NCBI GenBank assembly: GCA_963924555.1
Contig: OZ004592.1
Span: 5,642,001-5,706,000, forward strand
Length of the DNA: 64,000 bases
Reading direction: 5' to 3'
From: Crambe crambe
Lineage: Eukaryota > Porifera > Demospongiae > Poecilosclerida > Crambeidae
In this document: one piece after another, positions 34,201 to 44,807 of the stretch
How the letters are laid out: every line of letters begins with the position of its first letter
How positions within the stretch are numbered: the first letter of the stretch is position 1
Position numbers and translations under genes: made by a program
Notes under the pieces: model-generated
The model's input: the letters and a program-made list of their open reading frames with translations, nothing else
Database searches by the model: none
What the model was told of the DNA's origin: nothing

Positions 34201-37200
34201 AGCTGATCCTCTGGAATCTTACTAACTTCCACTTTACTCAAAAAATCACAGCTGATTTGGGGGTAATAGCAGAAAGAACTGAGAGAAGGATACTCAAACT
34301 CTTCAGTAAAGCTCTCTTCTTCCCCAGATTCATTTTGATACATCACAGCATCCCATTCTAACAATGCAAACTGGTTCTCCGAGACATCTTTGGATAGATT
34401 AAACAAGTTCCCTGGACTTCTGCTCAGCACACAGTCTAGCAGTGAATGGATCCTTGCAATTTCTTCCATAGGAAACAAAGCCTCATCTTCACCATAGTAA
34501 CAGAGAACGACAGAGATAGCTTTCCGAAGGGCATTGATTCTGATTAGATCGTCCCGAGTCAGGAATTGCAATTCATTAAAGGGCACAATAAAGTTGTTAA
34601 AGCTCATGCTAATGATGTTCTCTGCTCGTTTATCCACCAAAAATTTGATGCTTGAATTGTGTGGCTGGAAAGCAAGTAAGAGAAGGAGACCCAAACAGCA
34701 GTCTCCACAGTTGGGGAGAAGAGTAACATCCCTTGCAGTGAGGAAATTCCGATTATTACCGCCCTGCATAGTTGCTGTGACTCCAAGGAAATGTTTGGGT
34801 TCCCTACCCACACTAATGGCACAACAGGATGGCTGCCTCCAGTTCACCAGAGATGCCGTTTCGCTATGTAGACTCAACCTGTTCCAGTGCACAGCCAATG
34901 GGTGGTGTGGTCTTGTGAACTGTTCCTTGATACCTTGAACAGACCATGAAAACTTACGTTCACCAAACTGCCAGAAATGGACCATATCTGGTACAATCTT
35001 GTCCTTGACAATGGAAGTTTCCGTCATGAATGGATTCCAAGAACTGTTTCCAGTTTCAGTTTTGATAATATTCTCACCCCGAGCGAGTGCCTGCTGGACC
35101 ATGAGATTTGTCTTGGGGTTGGTTCCAAATTTTGGCACGAGACTGATATAACCTGTGTTTCCATTAATCATCACACGGCAGTTTTGATGAGGAAGGATGC
35201 TTAAAGTCAAAAGGTCAAGAGACTGAAGGGTAGGCTCTGGGAGGTCATTCATCACAACAGTATTAGCTGGATCCAAGCAACAGTCTTTCATTGTATTCAA
35301 TACTTTAGTAGCTCGCTTTCGGATGTTTGGGTTTTCAGAATTCACTTCCTGGCAACCAATGATTAGCTGATTGGTAAATGAAGCTACCAATAGTGCTTTC
35401 ACAACCAAGACATTGCTGCAAACATGAATGTTGATTTTGTGAAGATGTTTTTTCTTGGTGGATTCATGCAACTGGGCAATTCCTCCACTACTGTCAGTTA
35501 GAGATACAAGACTCATAAGTTCCCTGTAGATCTTATGGTCTTTGGGGAGATAAATGCTGGCTCTGTTTGCAATGTGTGCCACGGAAGTCTCCAACTGAAG
35601 CAATCTCTCCCAACGAATGGCATTGTTCTTGCAAAACGCTCGAATCAAGGCATACTTGGAACGAATCGATGATCCAGTGAGGTGGCTGTTTCGAAATTCA
35701 ATCCAGTCACGAAACATGTTGCACACCATCACAGAGTCACTGTATTGCCCCCTGTCAAAATAAGCACGTGATTCAGTACTATTCTTTAACTTGTAAGAGT
35801 ATGCGCTTGCATTCTTGATAACAATTCGACTGGGAAGAGTGAAGACATCTTGATAAAGAGAAAGGGAGGCAGCTATCGTAATTCCTTCAAAAGGAATGCC
35901 AAAAAAGATACTAAATAAGATCAAACGACTGAGAACCAGGTCTACAGGAAGTGAGAGACTGAAATAACCAATCAAAGTGATGTCAGCTTCTTCATTTACA
36001 GATCCATCACCAGAACTCGTGATGGCACCGAGCTCAGCAAGATCATTCAGAGCAGATTCCATCTGTTCCAAGGAAGGTCTTTCAATGGCACTGCATAGGA
36101 ATTCAGATGGCGATGACATTCCCAGCTTCCCACCAATCACCTTGGCCTGAAGCACAAGTCTAGCCAATGGAGAGTTCATAATTTCAGGCTGGTCATATGC
36201 AGGAAGAATAATCTCATAAAACTGCCTCGTGAAGAGGTGGATAGCCACTCCGTTGAAGACTCTGCCAGCTCGACCTGCACGTTGGGCACAGGAAGCGTGA
36301 GAACACCACTTCTTCTTCAGACAGGATATCCTCCTTTTCTGATCGTACTGGAGCTGGTGGTAGATCCCAAAGTTGATCACCATACGAAGTTTGGGGAGAG
36401 TGATAGAACTCTCCGCAATATTTGTGGCAAGGATGACATGAACAATATCTGAAGGTGGATCCTTGAACGCATCCTTCTGGTCTTCAAGGGGAACCTGGGA
36501 ATGAAGAATGAAAACTCTGAAGTGATTAGCCAATTTGTTCTCCTCAATCCATTCATGAAAGGATTCGAAGTATTTTGAGATGGAGGAGATGCCAGGCATG
36601 AAGACAAGTATCGACTCTCCTAACTTGCACTGGGATACAATGATGTACGTGCATAAAGAGGTTGCCATATCTGTCACCATTGGAACGGACTTCATGGCGG
36701 CTTTCAAATTTTCACGAGGCATGGTTTTGACCATCGCACGGAGGGCTTTACATGCTATATCCTGTCTTTGATGCCAGTAGGACGCATCTGCTAAGGAATC
36801 CAATTCATCCATAAAATATGTTTGCACTGGATAGCGCTTAGTGCCCACAAAGTATGGGGAAGAAACTTTGGAAAAATGAAACTGCTCTTCAAAATACTTC
36901 ACTAGCAGGTTCCCCTGCATTGTGGCAGACATAATTATGATTTTTTGGCTCCTGCTCTCAGCGACCAATTTCCTGATAACTAGCATAGCAAAGTCCATGT
37001 CGGTTGAACGCTCGTGTATCTCGTCCAGAATGATGTGGCTATACCACTGAATGGCAGCTGGGTGATGGATAAGGACCTGTGTAAATAAAGACACACCATT
37101 AAAACTGTGCTATTACTGCAATTAAAATGAAATTTTTTAATGTTTGAGGCCCAAACTTTTTTTATCATTGTTGCTGTTTGACTCACTTAATCTACATCAT

Positions 37201-40088
37201 GCAATCAGGGTTTTGTAGAAAAGAAAACTCAGTCTATACAGGAATTGTGGCACGAAAAGCCCTAGAACCTCCCTGTTATCACAGTAGCACACACAACTCA
37301 CTTGCAATAGATATCCCACAGTACAGTAAGTCAGCATGGTTTTGGCAGCACGATGATGCTCTCCCCCGACACAGTAGCCTACTATCTTTCCCACCTTCTC
37401 ATTCCTCTCTGCAGCAACTCTCTCTGCCAACTTAATGGCTGCTACTCGACGTGGTTGGGTCACTATTATTCGACATAAACCAGGCGATTCCTTGCTGATA
37501 GCCTCATCTAGGATGAACTGAGGGACTTTAGTAGACTTTCCACAACCAGTCTCACCTTCAATACACACCACAGTGTGATCACGGACTAATTCCAGAATCT
37601 TGGAGCGATGTTCCATGATGGGTAGCTGTGGTTCTGGGATTTTTGGTTTGGAGGTTTTCTTTCTTCTCTTCAGCAGACGAGTGCTAACTTCAGGAGTAGG
37701 GGAGTCTATAACCAAGACCGATGGTTCCTTTTTAGCTTCGGAGTTTTTGATGTCCTTTGACACAGTATTATCATCTTCATGTGTGCTTTGGAAAGGTGTG
37801 CTTGAAATAGAGTCATCAATTGCCCCCTCGCTTATCACTGATACTTGATTTCCCTCCACGAGCACACCTTCATTGCACTCCAATTCAAAAAAATCACTGT
37901 TAAGTTCATCACCTGACTCCATATCACAATCTTGGTACAGACTCTGACTGGAGAAATAGTGATCCTCTTCTGTTGCAATGCACTCTTGTGTCGAGGATAA
38001 TTCCTTTCCGTCCAGAGAATGCTCAGAATCAACTCCACTGAGCACACTCTCGTCCAAATCAAGCACGAACCCACAACCTTCTGCATTTGGAATCCAGCAT
38101 TTCGAATTCACAGACTCTCCCTCCTTCACCAGTTCCAACAGTGTCACATCTGTAGCCACTTCATTTACAGCTGAGTTACAAAGGTCAGTTATGCTCGATA
38201 TTGAAGGAATACATTCTTTAAGAATTTCAGCACGTAATTGGAGAACTGGCGGGAGCTCCCAAATCCTCCGATAATAATCACAAGCTTGTTTGAGCTGAGA
38301 ACTGGGACACGCACTGTGATCTTGTTTTGTGCTTTCTTCGTGTTCTTCACAAATATGGCTAGCAAGGTGGAAAGGAATGTAACTATGAGCAGAAAACAAT
38401 GCTCCAGGGGGTGGAAGGTCACATGACAGTCCCAGGGAAGAAGCAAGCCAGTAGATCTGGTCTATTAGATGAGAGAACCATGAACTCAGTGTAACTGCTT
38501 TGCCAGAGGGGAGATCTGGAATACTGAAGGGTGGGTGGTCAACTATGCAACTCAAAATGGTCACCATTAGTGCCTCTAACTCGCAAATAAACACATTCAG
38601 AGAAGGAAGCATTCTCAAGTTGGCCATTTTCATAAAAATCAGAGATGAAAAGAGAAGGACCGCTCTGCTGTCTATACATTCAATTCCCTTAACATCTCTC
38701 GTTGCTTTGGACAAAAGTTGTTTCAATTCACCATCTTCCTTCAGCACATGTGGATATGTCACACTATGATAAAGAATACAGAGTTTTTCAGTTGTAGACG
38801 AGGCATGAATTTGCTGCATACCGTCGTTAGCAGCACAAGCCAAACTCAAAGGTATCTGCACTAAGCTGCTGCTGGCAGTGACACGACCCAATTCTGTGAC
38901 ACTAGTGAGTCCCATAAGAGCGTATATGAACATTCTGATGAGAATGGTGACATCATTGAAACAAGGATGACTAAGAACCTCGGGCTCGGTCAAAATGGGT
39001 CGCCAGTACCATCCATTTACAATAGACGTCATCCGACGTGATAAGAATCCCCCTGTAGATATGAAAGATGACTCCTTAAACAAAGGGATAGGTGACTTTT
39101 CTCTCAAGTAGACTTCATAAGAAGCTTGCATTCCGATTTTGAATTTAGGATACTTCTCAAGAAGCTCCTTCATTTCACTGAGGCTTGCATCTTGGCCACG
39201 AATCCACTCGACGATTGCTGAGAGCTTGGAGTTTGTTACACCCAGGGTTCGCAAAAGCTGAGACTTGTGATCAAATGATTGGGTGTACTCATTGCCACAC
39301 AGGACAGCCAGGTCTGCAAGCTGTGGTACGGAGAGGTCAAGAGAGCTAGCAAGCCATGTACTCCACACAACTTCACAACTCAAATCTTGCTCAGAGTCAA
39401 AAGCAGGGAGAGTGGGTGAGGGTTGGTGCACATCTAACCCAAATAAATCAGGCAAAAACAGCCCACAACCAGAAACTATGGCATAATTAGTGTTGGTGGA
39501 AAGAATACCACAAACATGCTTATTGCTCCTCAAGTATGAAACTGCCTCGGAAGCAACTTTCCCTTTACAATACACCAAGTCAACATTCTCAGCCAATTCC
39601 AGCAAATATATCACATGGCTGATAACACCCTCCTTTAAGCTCCACTTGACCTGTGACATCTCTCGACGACCAGCACAAATCTGCAGGACATCAACACACT
39701 CGCTGACCTTCTTGCTATAATCAGCATGACAAGCATCATAAAGAGCATCTGTCTTGTCAATACAAAAAGGAGACTCTTCCACACAAAATATCACTTTCAA
39801 ACCAAGACTTTCAATAGCTTTAACAAAACTGAGGACTCTGCTGCCATAATTTTTCAATGACCCACCATATATCAAGCTGTATGGAGACTCCTTACCACTC
39901 TCAATCAGTGCATAGTCACAGCTGGACAGAAGCCAGTTCAGCACAGGGAGGAAGTCACACAGGATTTCTGGTTGTTTTCCTGTCCTCTCCAAGTGGGCTC
40001 GGGCGAACTGACGGAGCTGGACCTTCTCCCGCGTGGAAGGGTTATTCAAGATGTACTTCGATAGACCTTGCACTCCTGGATGTCCCAT
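28230..40088 (-). CDS. PIN(FAM120-like)-DEAH helicase(TDRD9-like)-LOTUS fusion protein, about 3877 aa
   Basis: Two exons, 40088-37302 (929 codons) and 37076-28230, join in phase across a 225 bp intron (donor CAA|GTGAGT, acceptor ACAG|GTC) inside the helicase core. Residues 1 to about 420 resemble the XPG-fold PIN region of FAM120/asteroid proteins (MGHPGVQGLSKYI start, LAVLCGNEYT). A DEAH-type RNA helicase follows: Walker A GETGCGKST near 845, TQPRRVAA, DEIHERS near 946, SATMQGN near 978, TNIAESSIT and QRAGRAGR near 1190, then HA2-like sequence; spacing is closest to TDRD9. The rest is mostly disordered with Pro/Glu and Ser-rich repeats, plus two winged-helix segments that look like LOTUS/OST-HTH domains (about 2610-2680 and 3550-3610), ending in an Arg/Ser-rich tail. 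Probably an RNA-processing or small-RNA factor. The 8.8 kb second exon is open throughout. Confidence 0.88.
31560..31680. repeat. 36 bp coding minisatellite in the helicase gene
   Basis: Three near-identical 36 bp units encode STNVQEKAQVSL repeats in the disordered part of the helicase protein. Related, more diverged units continue on both sides (about 31420-31760). The unit is a multiple of three, so the frame is kept. Confidence 0.9.
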
Positions 40089-40243
40089 TTCCTTCGAACT
40101 TGTTACCCCATTCGCTATCCCTTTATATTAAAAGGACTTAATTTTCAGCACACATTCAGTGAGACATTCACTTACTTTTCAAAGCACTTCTACTCTCACA
40201 CGAAATAACTCGACAAAAAAATGCAGCTGCCCAATTATTTTCA

Positions 40244-40256
40244 CACGTGCCACGTG
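40244..40256. promoter_or_regulatory. Twin CACGTG E-box in helicase/GH57 divergent promoter (unit A)
   Basis: CACGTG occurs twice with a 1 bp gap (40244-40249 and 40251-40256) inside the 220 bp between the helicase start (40088, minus) and the GH57-like start (40309, plus). The pair is preserved in unit B at 51592-51604. Tandem E-boxes suit bHLH-ZIP factors of the MYC/USF/MITF type. A GCGCATG element follows at about 40289. Confidence 0.5.
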
Positions 40257-41239
40257 GTCGAAATAGTGCTTACGTGGTATTTTCTAATGCGCATGACAAA
40301 ATTAGGAAATGGAGAATTTCTTCTTATTGTGTTCAATGCTGTCAGTAGGATGTGGTGCTAATGTTCATACTACATACCTATGGTCAGTTTTCTGCCTATG
40401 CAAAAGGTAAAATTTTTATTGTGATTTTGTAGGCACATGCAGCAACCTATATATTGGCCAGCTCTGCTTCCTTCCAATAATAATACCTACCAGAAAGCGT
40501 ATGATTCCATCCAGCTTAAATCTTCACAAGGTGGTCACCCTAGGGACAACCTAGATGATATTTTTGGAAAAGGCGAGTTCACCCAGCCTGCCCCACTCCT
40601 GAATGAATCACTGTATGCATACTTACTCAGATGACAGAGTGAACGACTACCAGCATTATGGACTGGATGCAGTACAAAGCTGCTCAAAGTACCCAGACAT
40701 GGGAGCACAGGTTAGGTAACTTACATACAATGAACATACCCATGAATATTATGATACATTCATCCAGTAGCCATGTAGTCTTCTCTAATTATTTGAAATG
40801 TCCCTATTATAGGGCTAGTAGGGCTAGGGCACTAGAGCTAAAGTGTCCTTTCATGAGGTCCGCGTACTCTATGGCTATAAAATCACACTGAGGCAACAAA
40901 TAACTCCTTTCTTCTTTAGATCAGCTTCAGTGGGTGTCTGATTGAGAACTTGAATAATTTGGCAGAGAACAACCACATCTATGCTCCTGGCTGGAGTGAA
41001 AAATACAAACAAGGAATGAATGACCTCACTACGTCAGGCGGCTTCATGAAACTTGATTTTGTGTCCTTTACCTACCACCATGCCCTTACTACCCTCATTG
41101 ATAGGTATGTTTACTCTGGTATCCTACATGATTAAAGAGGTTTTTCTTAATCCTGTTGTCTTCAGAAATGCCTTGGATAAGGAGATAAGCATCCATAAGT
41201 TGATTTATGACAAGACTTGGGGACACAAGTATTCAAAAG

Positions 41240-41565
41240 GTCCAATGTTGTTAAGCCAAAGAAATTTCCTGTTTCTCATTTCATTCCTCATGCACCTCAG
41301 CTCATCAGAAGGTTCTCTCCAGTGAAACTGATCAGAGCGGTGCTTGAATACCACTTGTGGCTATTGTTCAACCACATGAAAGAAAAATGAGATCCATTAA
41401 AGTGGTGTTGCACCTCTCTAACACCCTTTGGGGAGAACCCTGCGATAATAGTCACATGCTGCATTGTTGTTGTTGTTTTTTGTTGTTGTTTGGATGATTT
41501 AGGAATAAGAAACAGTTAATAATGGAATGATACATGCTCGTTTACACATACCTACGTACATACAG
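41240..41565. other. Intron 5 of GH57-like copy A, conserved interior
   Basis: The intron contains a stretch (about 41320-41460) that is well conserved in unit B (52540-52730) and, read in either direction, gives a short open frame. It is followed by a GTT-rich run. It may be remains of an older insertion; I see no splice sites that would make it an exon. Confidence 0.35.
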
Positions 41566-41686
41566 GTTTTTTCCCAGCTGAGATGGTGTTCACTGAACGG
41601 GCCATCCCTGTGCTGGTCAAGCAGGGCATTGAGTGGGTCATAGTAGCCAACAATCACATATCTAGGGCCTGCAAGGTAAGAGGCTC

Positions 41687-41717
<31 letters not shown>

Positions 41718-42004
41718 CCCCCTTCTCCACATCCCCTGAACTCTTAAGTCTGTGTGAACCTGACCCCTGATCACATCTTGAACCCTTCAATATGAACCCT
41801 CAGTCTGTGAACCAGACCCCTCCCCCTCCCCTCCCAATGAAATGAAGTCTCTAATATGAACTCTCCCCTCCCTCCCTCCCTTCTATGACTTCCAATCTTT
41901 TCTTGATTCCCTCATAGAATTATCCTTACTCTCCTCATGGTGATAACAACAGTCCTCCTAACCGTGCAGATCAGGTAAACCAAGTTGTGTATAGTAGGAA
42001 TATT

Positions 42005-42165
42005 CTGATGCGTAGTTAGGGATATGTATGTATGTCTGATGCGTAGTTAGGACTATGTATGTATGTCTGATGCTTTAGGGCTGTGTATCTATGTCTGATG
42101 TGTAGTTAGGGCTGTGTATGTGTATGTATGTATGTCTGATGTGTAGTTAAGGGCTATGAATGTAT
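42005..42165. repeat. Intronic minisatellite, unit about 31 bp (TGATGCGTAGTTAGGG core)
   Basis: Four to five imperfect units built on TGATG(C/T)GTAGTTAGG plus GTATGTATGTC fill intron 7 of GH57-like copy A. The same array with a different unit count lies at about 53325-53490 in copy B. Confidence 0.8.
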
Positions 42166-42614
42166 GTAAGTGTATTCATTCATTGTCTATGCAGGTCAAT
42201 CCTGAACAATCATCCTACTTCAGTGAATCTGTTTCCAGGGGTTGCACTCCAAACAACGCACACCCATTTTCATATCGCCAACATGTGGATCCGGAATCTG
42301 GGAATATCTCCAAGATAATAGTCGTTCCTGCCGCCATGGTAACTAGTAAATTATACCATGGTAACTACCGCGTAACTAATGGGAAATGTTGATATCATGA
42401 TTGTGGACTGTGGATAGTATAATGTTAATTTTATCCATTGCTTCAGGCTATGAGCTGGCTCGACGGTTATGAGTGCTATAGCACTTCAGACATAGACAAG
42501 ATAGCCGTTTCATCTGAACAGGATCATCCGGTTTTGGTCCTGCTTGCTCACGATGGAGACAACGCCTTTGGTGGAGGTAACTCTTACTATCAGCAGTGTG
42601 TCAGCGGTTTTGTC

Positions 42615-42905
42615 AATGAGGCAGCAAGCAAGGTGAACTTTATAGCCAAATATGAGGTTGTGAATGAGGCTATCCAAACATTATGAGGAAAGTGAACTCT
42701 GTACCCAAGGAATTGAGCTTGAGGCAGAAAGCAACATGAACTCTGTACCCAACATTATGAGGTTGTAAATGAGGCAGCAACCAAAGTGAACTCTATACCC
42801 AAACATTATGAGGTTGTAAATGAGGCAGCAACCAAAGTGAAACATTATGAGGTTGTAAATGAGGCAGCAACCAAAGTGAAACTCTATACCCAAACATTAT
42901 GAGGT
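42615..42905. repeat. Minisatellite seeded by the exon 9 donor of the GH57-like gene
   Basis: The last codons of exon 9 and its donor (AATGAGGCAGCAAGCAAG followed by GTGAAC) recur downstream as AATGAGGCAGCAACCAAAGTGAAC in several units of about 35-52 bp with ACCCAAACATTATGAGGTTG between them. The array sits wholly inside intron 9. Copy B has a shorter version at about 54030-54230, where a hAT-type element then inserted. Confidence 0.8.
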
Positions 42906-43723
42906 TGTTTAAGCCATTTCTTCAATCCAGAAATGACTGGTAACGAGTTTTTATTCTTTAATAGCTTTTGGATACGTGGAAACATTACAATCAATATGCA
43001 TAGGATTTTTATGGAGGGAAATTTTTTGTGGGTTTCATGAATTTGTATAGTTCATGCACCCACGAAAATTTGACACTTATTGGTATCATGTGTACCCGGG
43101 GGTATGTCGCCACCACAATCCAGCAGTACTTGGGCCAGTATCCAGTGGATGAGAAGGACGTAGTACATGTGGAAGATGGCGGCTGGATTAACCCTGATGG
43201 AGACTTCGGTTCACCACAGAGTCTCAACTGGAATTGGCCACTCATCCCAAATAATGCCCAGGTATGATGTATCATAATTTAAAATGTGTTTGTTTAAGTA
43301 GCAAGAACTTTAGGGTAAGATAACGATATTGTAATCAAAGCAATTTCCCTTCCCAATTAACACAACACATTCATATAATAAAAACAGCAATCTCCCTTCC
43401 CAATTAACGCAACACAATTAATGTATGGATTGAGCAATAACAAGGCACCTGCAATATGGAATTTTACAGGCTGGTCAGTTTGATATTGAAAATGGTTGGT
43501 CTGTTGACGAGAGAAACTGGGCCATCTTGACTGCAGCTGAAAATGCTGTTGAAACTACTGAACAGGTATAATCAGGATAGTGGCGGAATTTGTGAAAAGC
43601 CTTTCCTTGTTGATGAACAATGGGGTGAGACTGAGTGAAGTACAGGAGCCCACGTCATCTGCCAATGTGTGTTATTGTATATTTATGTACACATATAATG
43701 CATACATGCGAGGGAAACAGCAA

Positions 43724-43801
43724 CACACACACACACACACACACACAGCCATATATTATTGTATTTTCATGCGAGTAATAACACACACACACACACACAC
43801 A
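43724..43801. repeat. (CA)n microsatellites in GH57-like intron 11
   Basis: Two CA runs (about 43724-43747 and 43779-43801) lie upstream of exon 12. The matching intron of copy B has only short interrupted CA runs near 56725-56797. Confidence 0.9.
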
Positions 43802-44807
43802 CTTCCCCTTTCTTACTCGCAGGGTGCTGAACTAGCCTGGCATTTCTTCTTGCCTGGCCTGACCTCTGGCTATATGTACTATGGTTCAGTGGAGGACATG
43901 CCAGTGAAGCAAACCGTTGCGGCCAACATTGCTGTCTCATACGCCACCAAGTTCATAGAATAGTCAGTCACATGACGTCCTTATTATCCAATCACCATAC
44001 TCTGTCCATACCGTACATAAATGACAGGTGCAAGTGTGCCGATCAGACTCCTCCCACTGTTTGGACATTACAGCGGTTGCCATGGAACCCAGGTGCCTGT
44101 GGCAGGGAGAACTCTGGGGGTATAAGTACACACCCATGCCTAAGTAGGCGGAGTCACCACACCCACATAGAGTGTATATTATCTAATTCCAATATCCTCT
44201 CCGTGACTTCTATGTGTGGACCTTCATTTATGATGTTTCTGGTGTGAAATCCGTGCTCTTCAACTACAGGATGGACGAGGATGGTTTCAATCTAATAGAT
44301 GACAATGCAAATGAGGTTTATCTGTCAGGTATGGCTTCTCTAATCTTGTTAGATCCAATTCTGAAACATGGAGCAGTTAACGTTATGTAAGATGAATTAT
44401 TGATGTGTGACCGATTAGCAGTGCCATTCTGAACTAATCCAACTGCTCAATAATGGAAGTTCCTGATTACAACTTACTTTGTATGCTGTTTTTAATATAT
44501 TCATTTTTGTAGTGGAAGATGACTATGAATAGTCTGTTGGTATATACATGTGGTAGAAGTTCAGTATTGTACGGTGAGCTTTTGGTCATGTGTTTAATAA
44601 CATCCTTCCATGAGATATGGGAGCAGAATTGGCCAGAGAGTGAATGCATCATTTCTACCTGGGACACTGATGTTGGTATATAAACATTGTAAAAGCATAC
44701 GTAACAAGTTTCAATATCATAATGGAATATTATTCTTTGAGTGTTTGGCTTCTGCATGTGTACATAGAGTTACTGCAAGTCTTCATTTGAGCGAGTTAGT
44801 ATATATC

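Larger units (their letters stand above)
40309..44532 (+). pseudogene. GH57-like secreted glycoside hydrolase, decayed copy A
   Basis: The exon layout matches the intact copy B: 40309-40406, 40433-40572, 40631-40710, 40920-41104, 41166-41239, 41566-41675, 41918-41974, 42195-42338, 42447-42632, 43100-43261, 43470-43565, 43823-43962, 44028-44143, 44204-44328 and 44513-44532. Four lesions break it. The acceptor of exon 10 is GG where B has AG (43098-43099). A CAG codon split between exons 12 and 13 is TAG. Exon 13 has a 1 bp deletion near 44104. The acceptor of exon 14 is CG where B has AG (44202-44203). It also lacks 12 bp in frame in exon 8. The first nine exons are still open, so a truncated secreted product is possible. 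Confidence 0.85.

Noticed and set aside
29620-37000. Many plus-strand open frames opposite the helicase exon
   Set aside because: They are antisense shadows of an 8.8 kb open exon; none has a family signal or splice context.
42005-42165. CRISPR-like spaced repeats
   Set aside because: Repeat units are imperfect and contiguous, inside an intron of a eukaryotic gene; this is a minisatellite.
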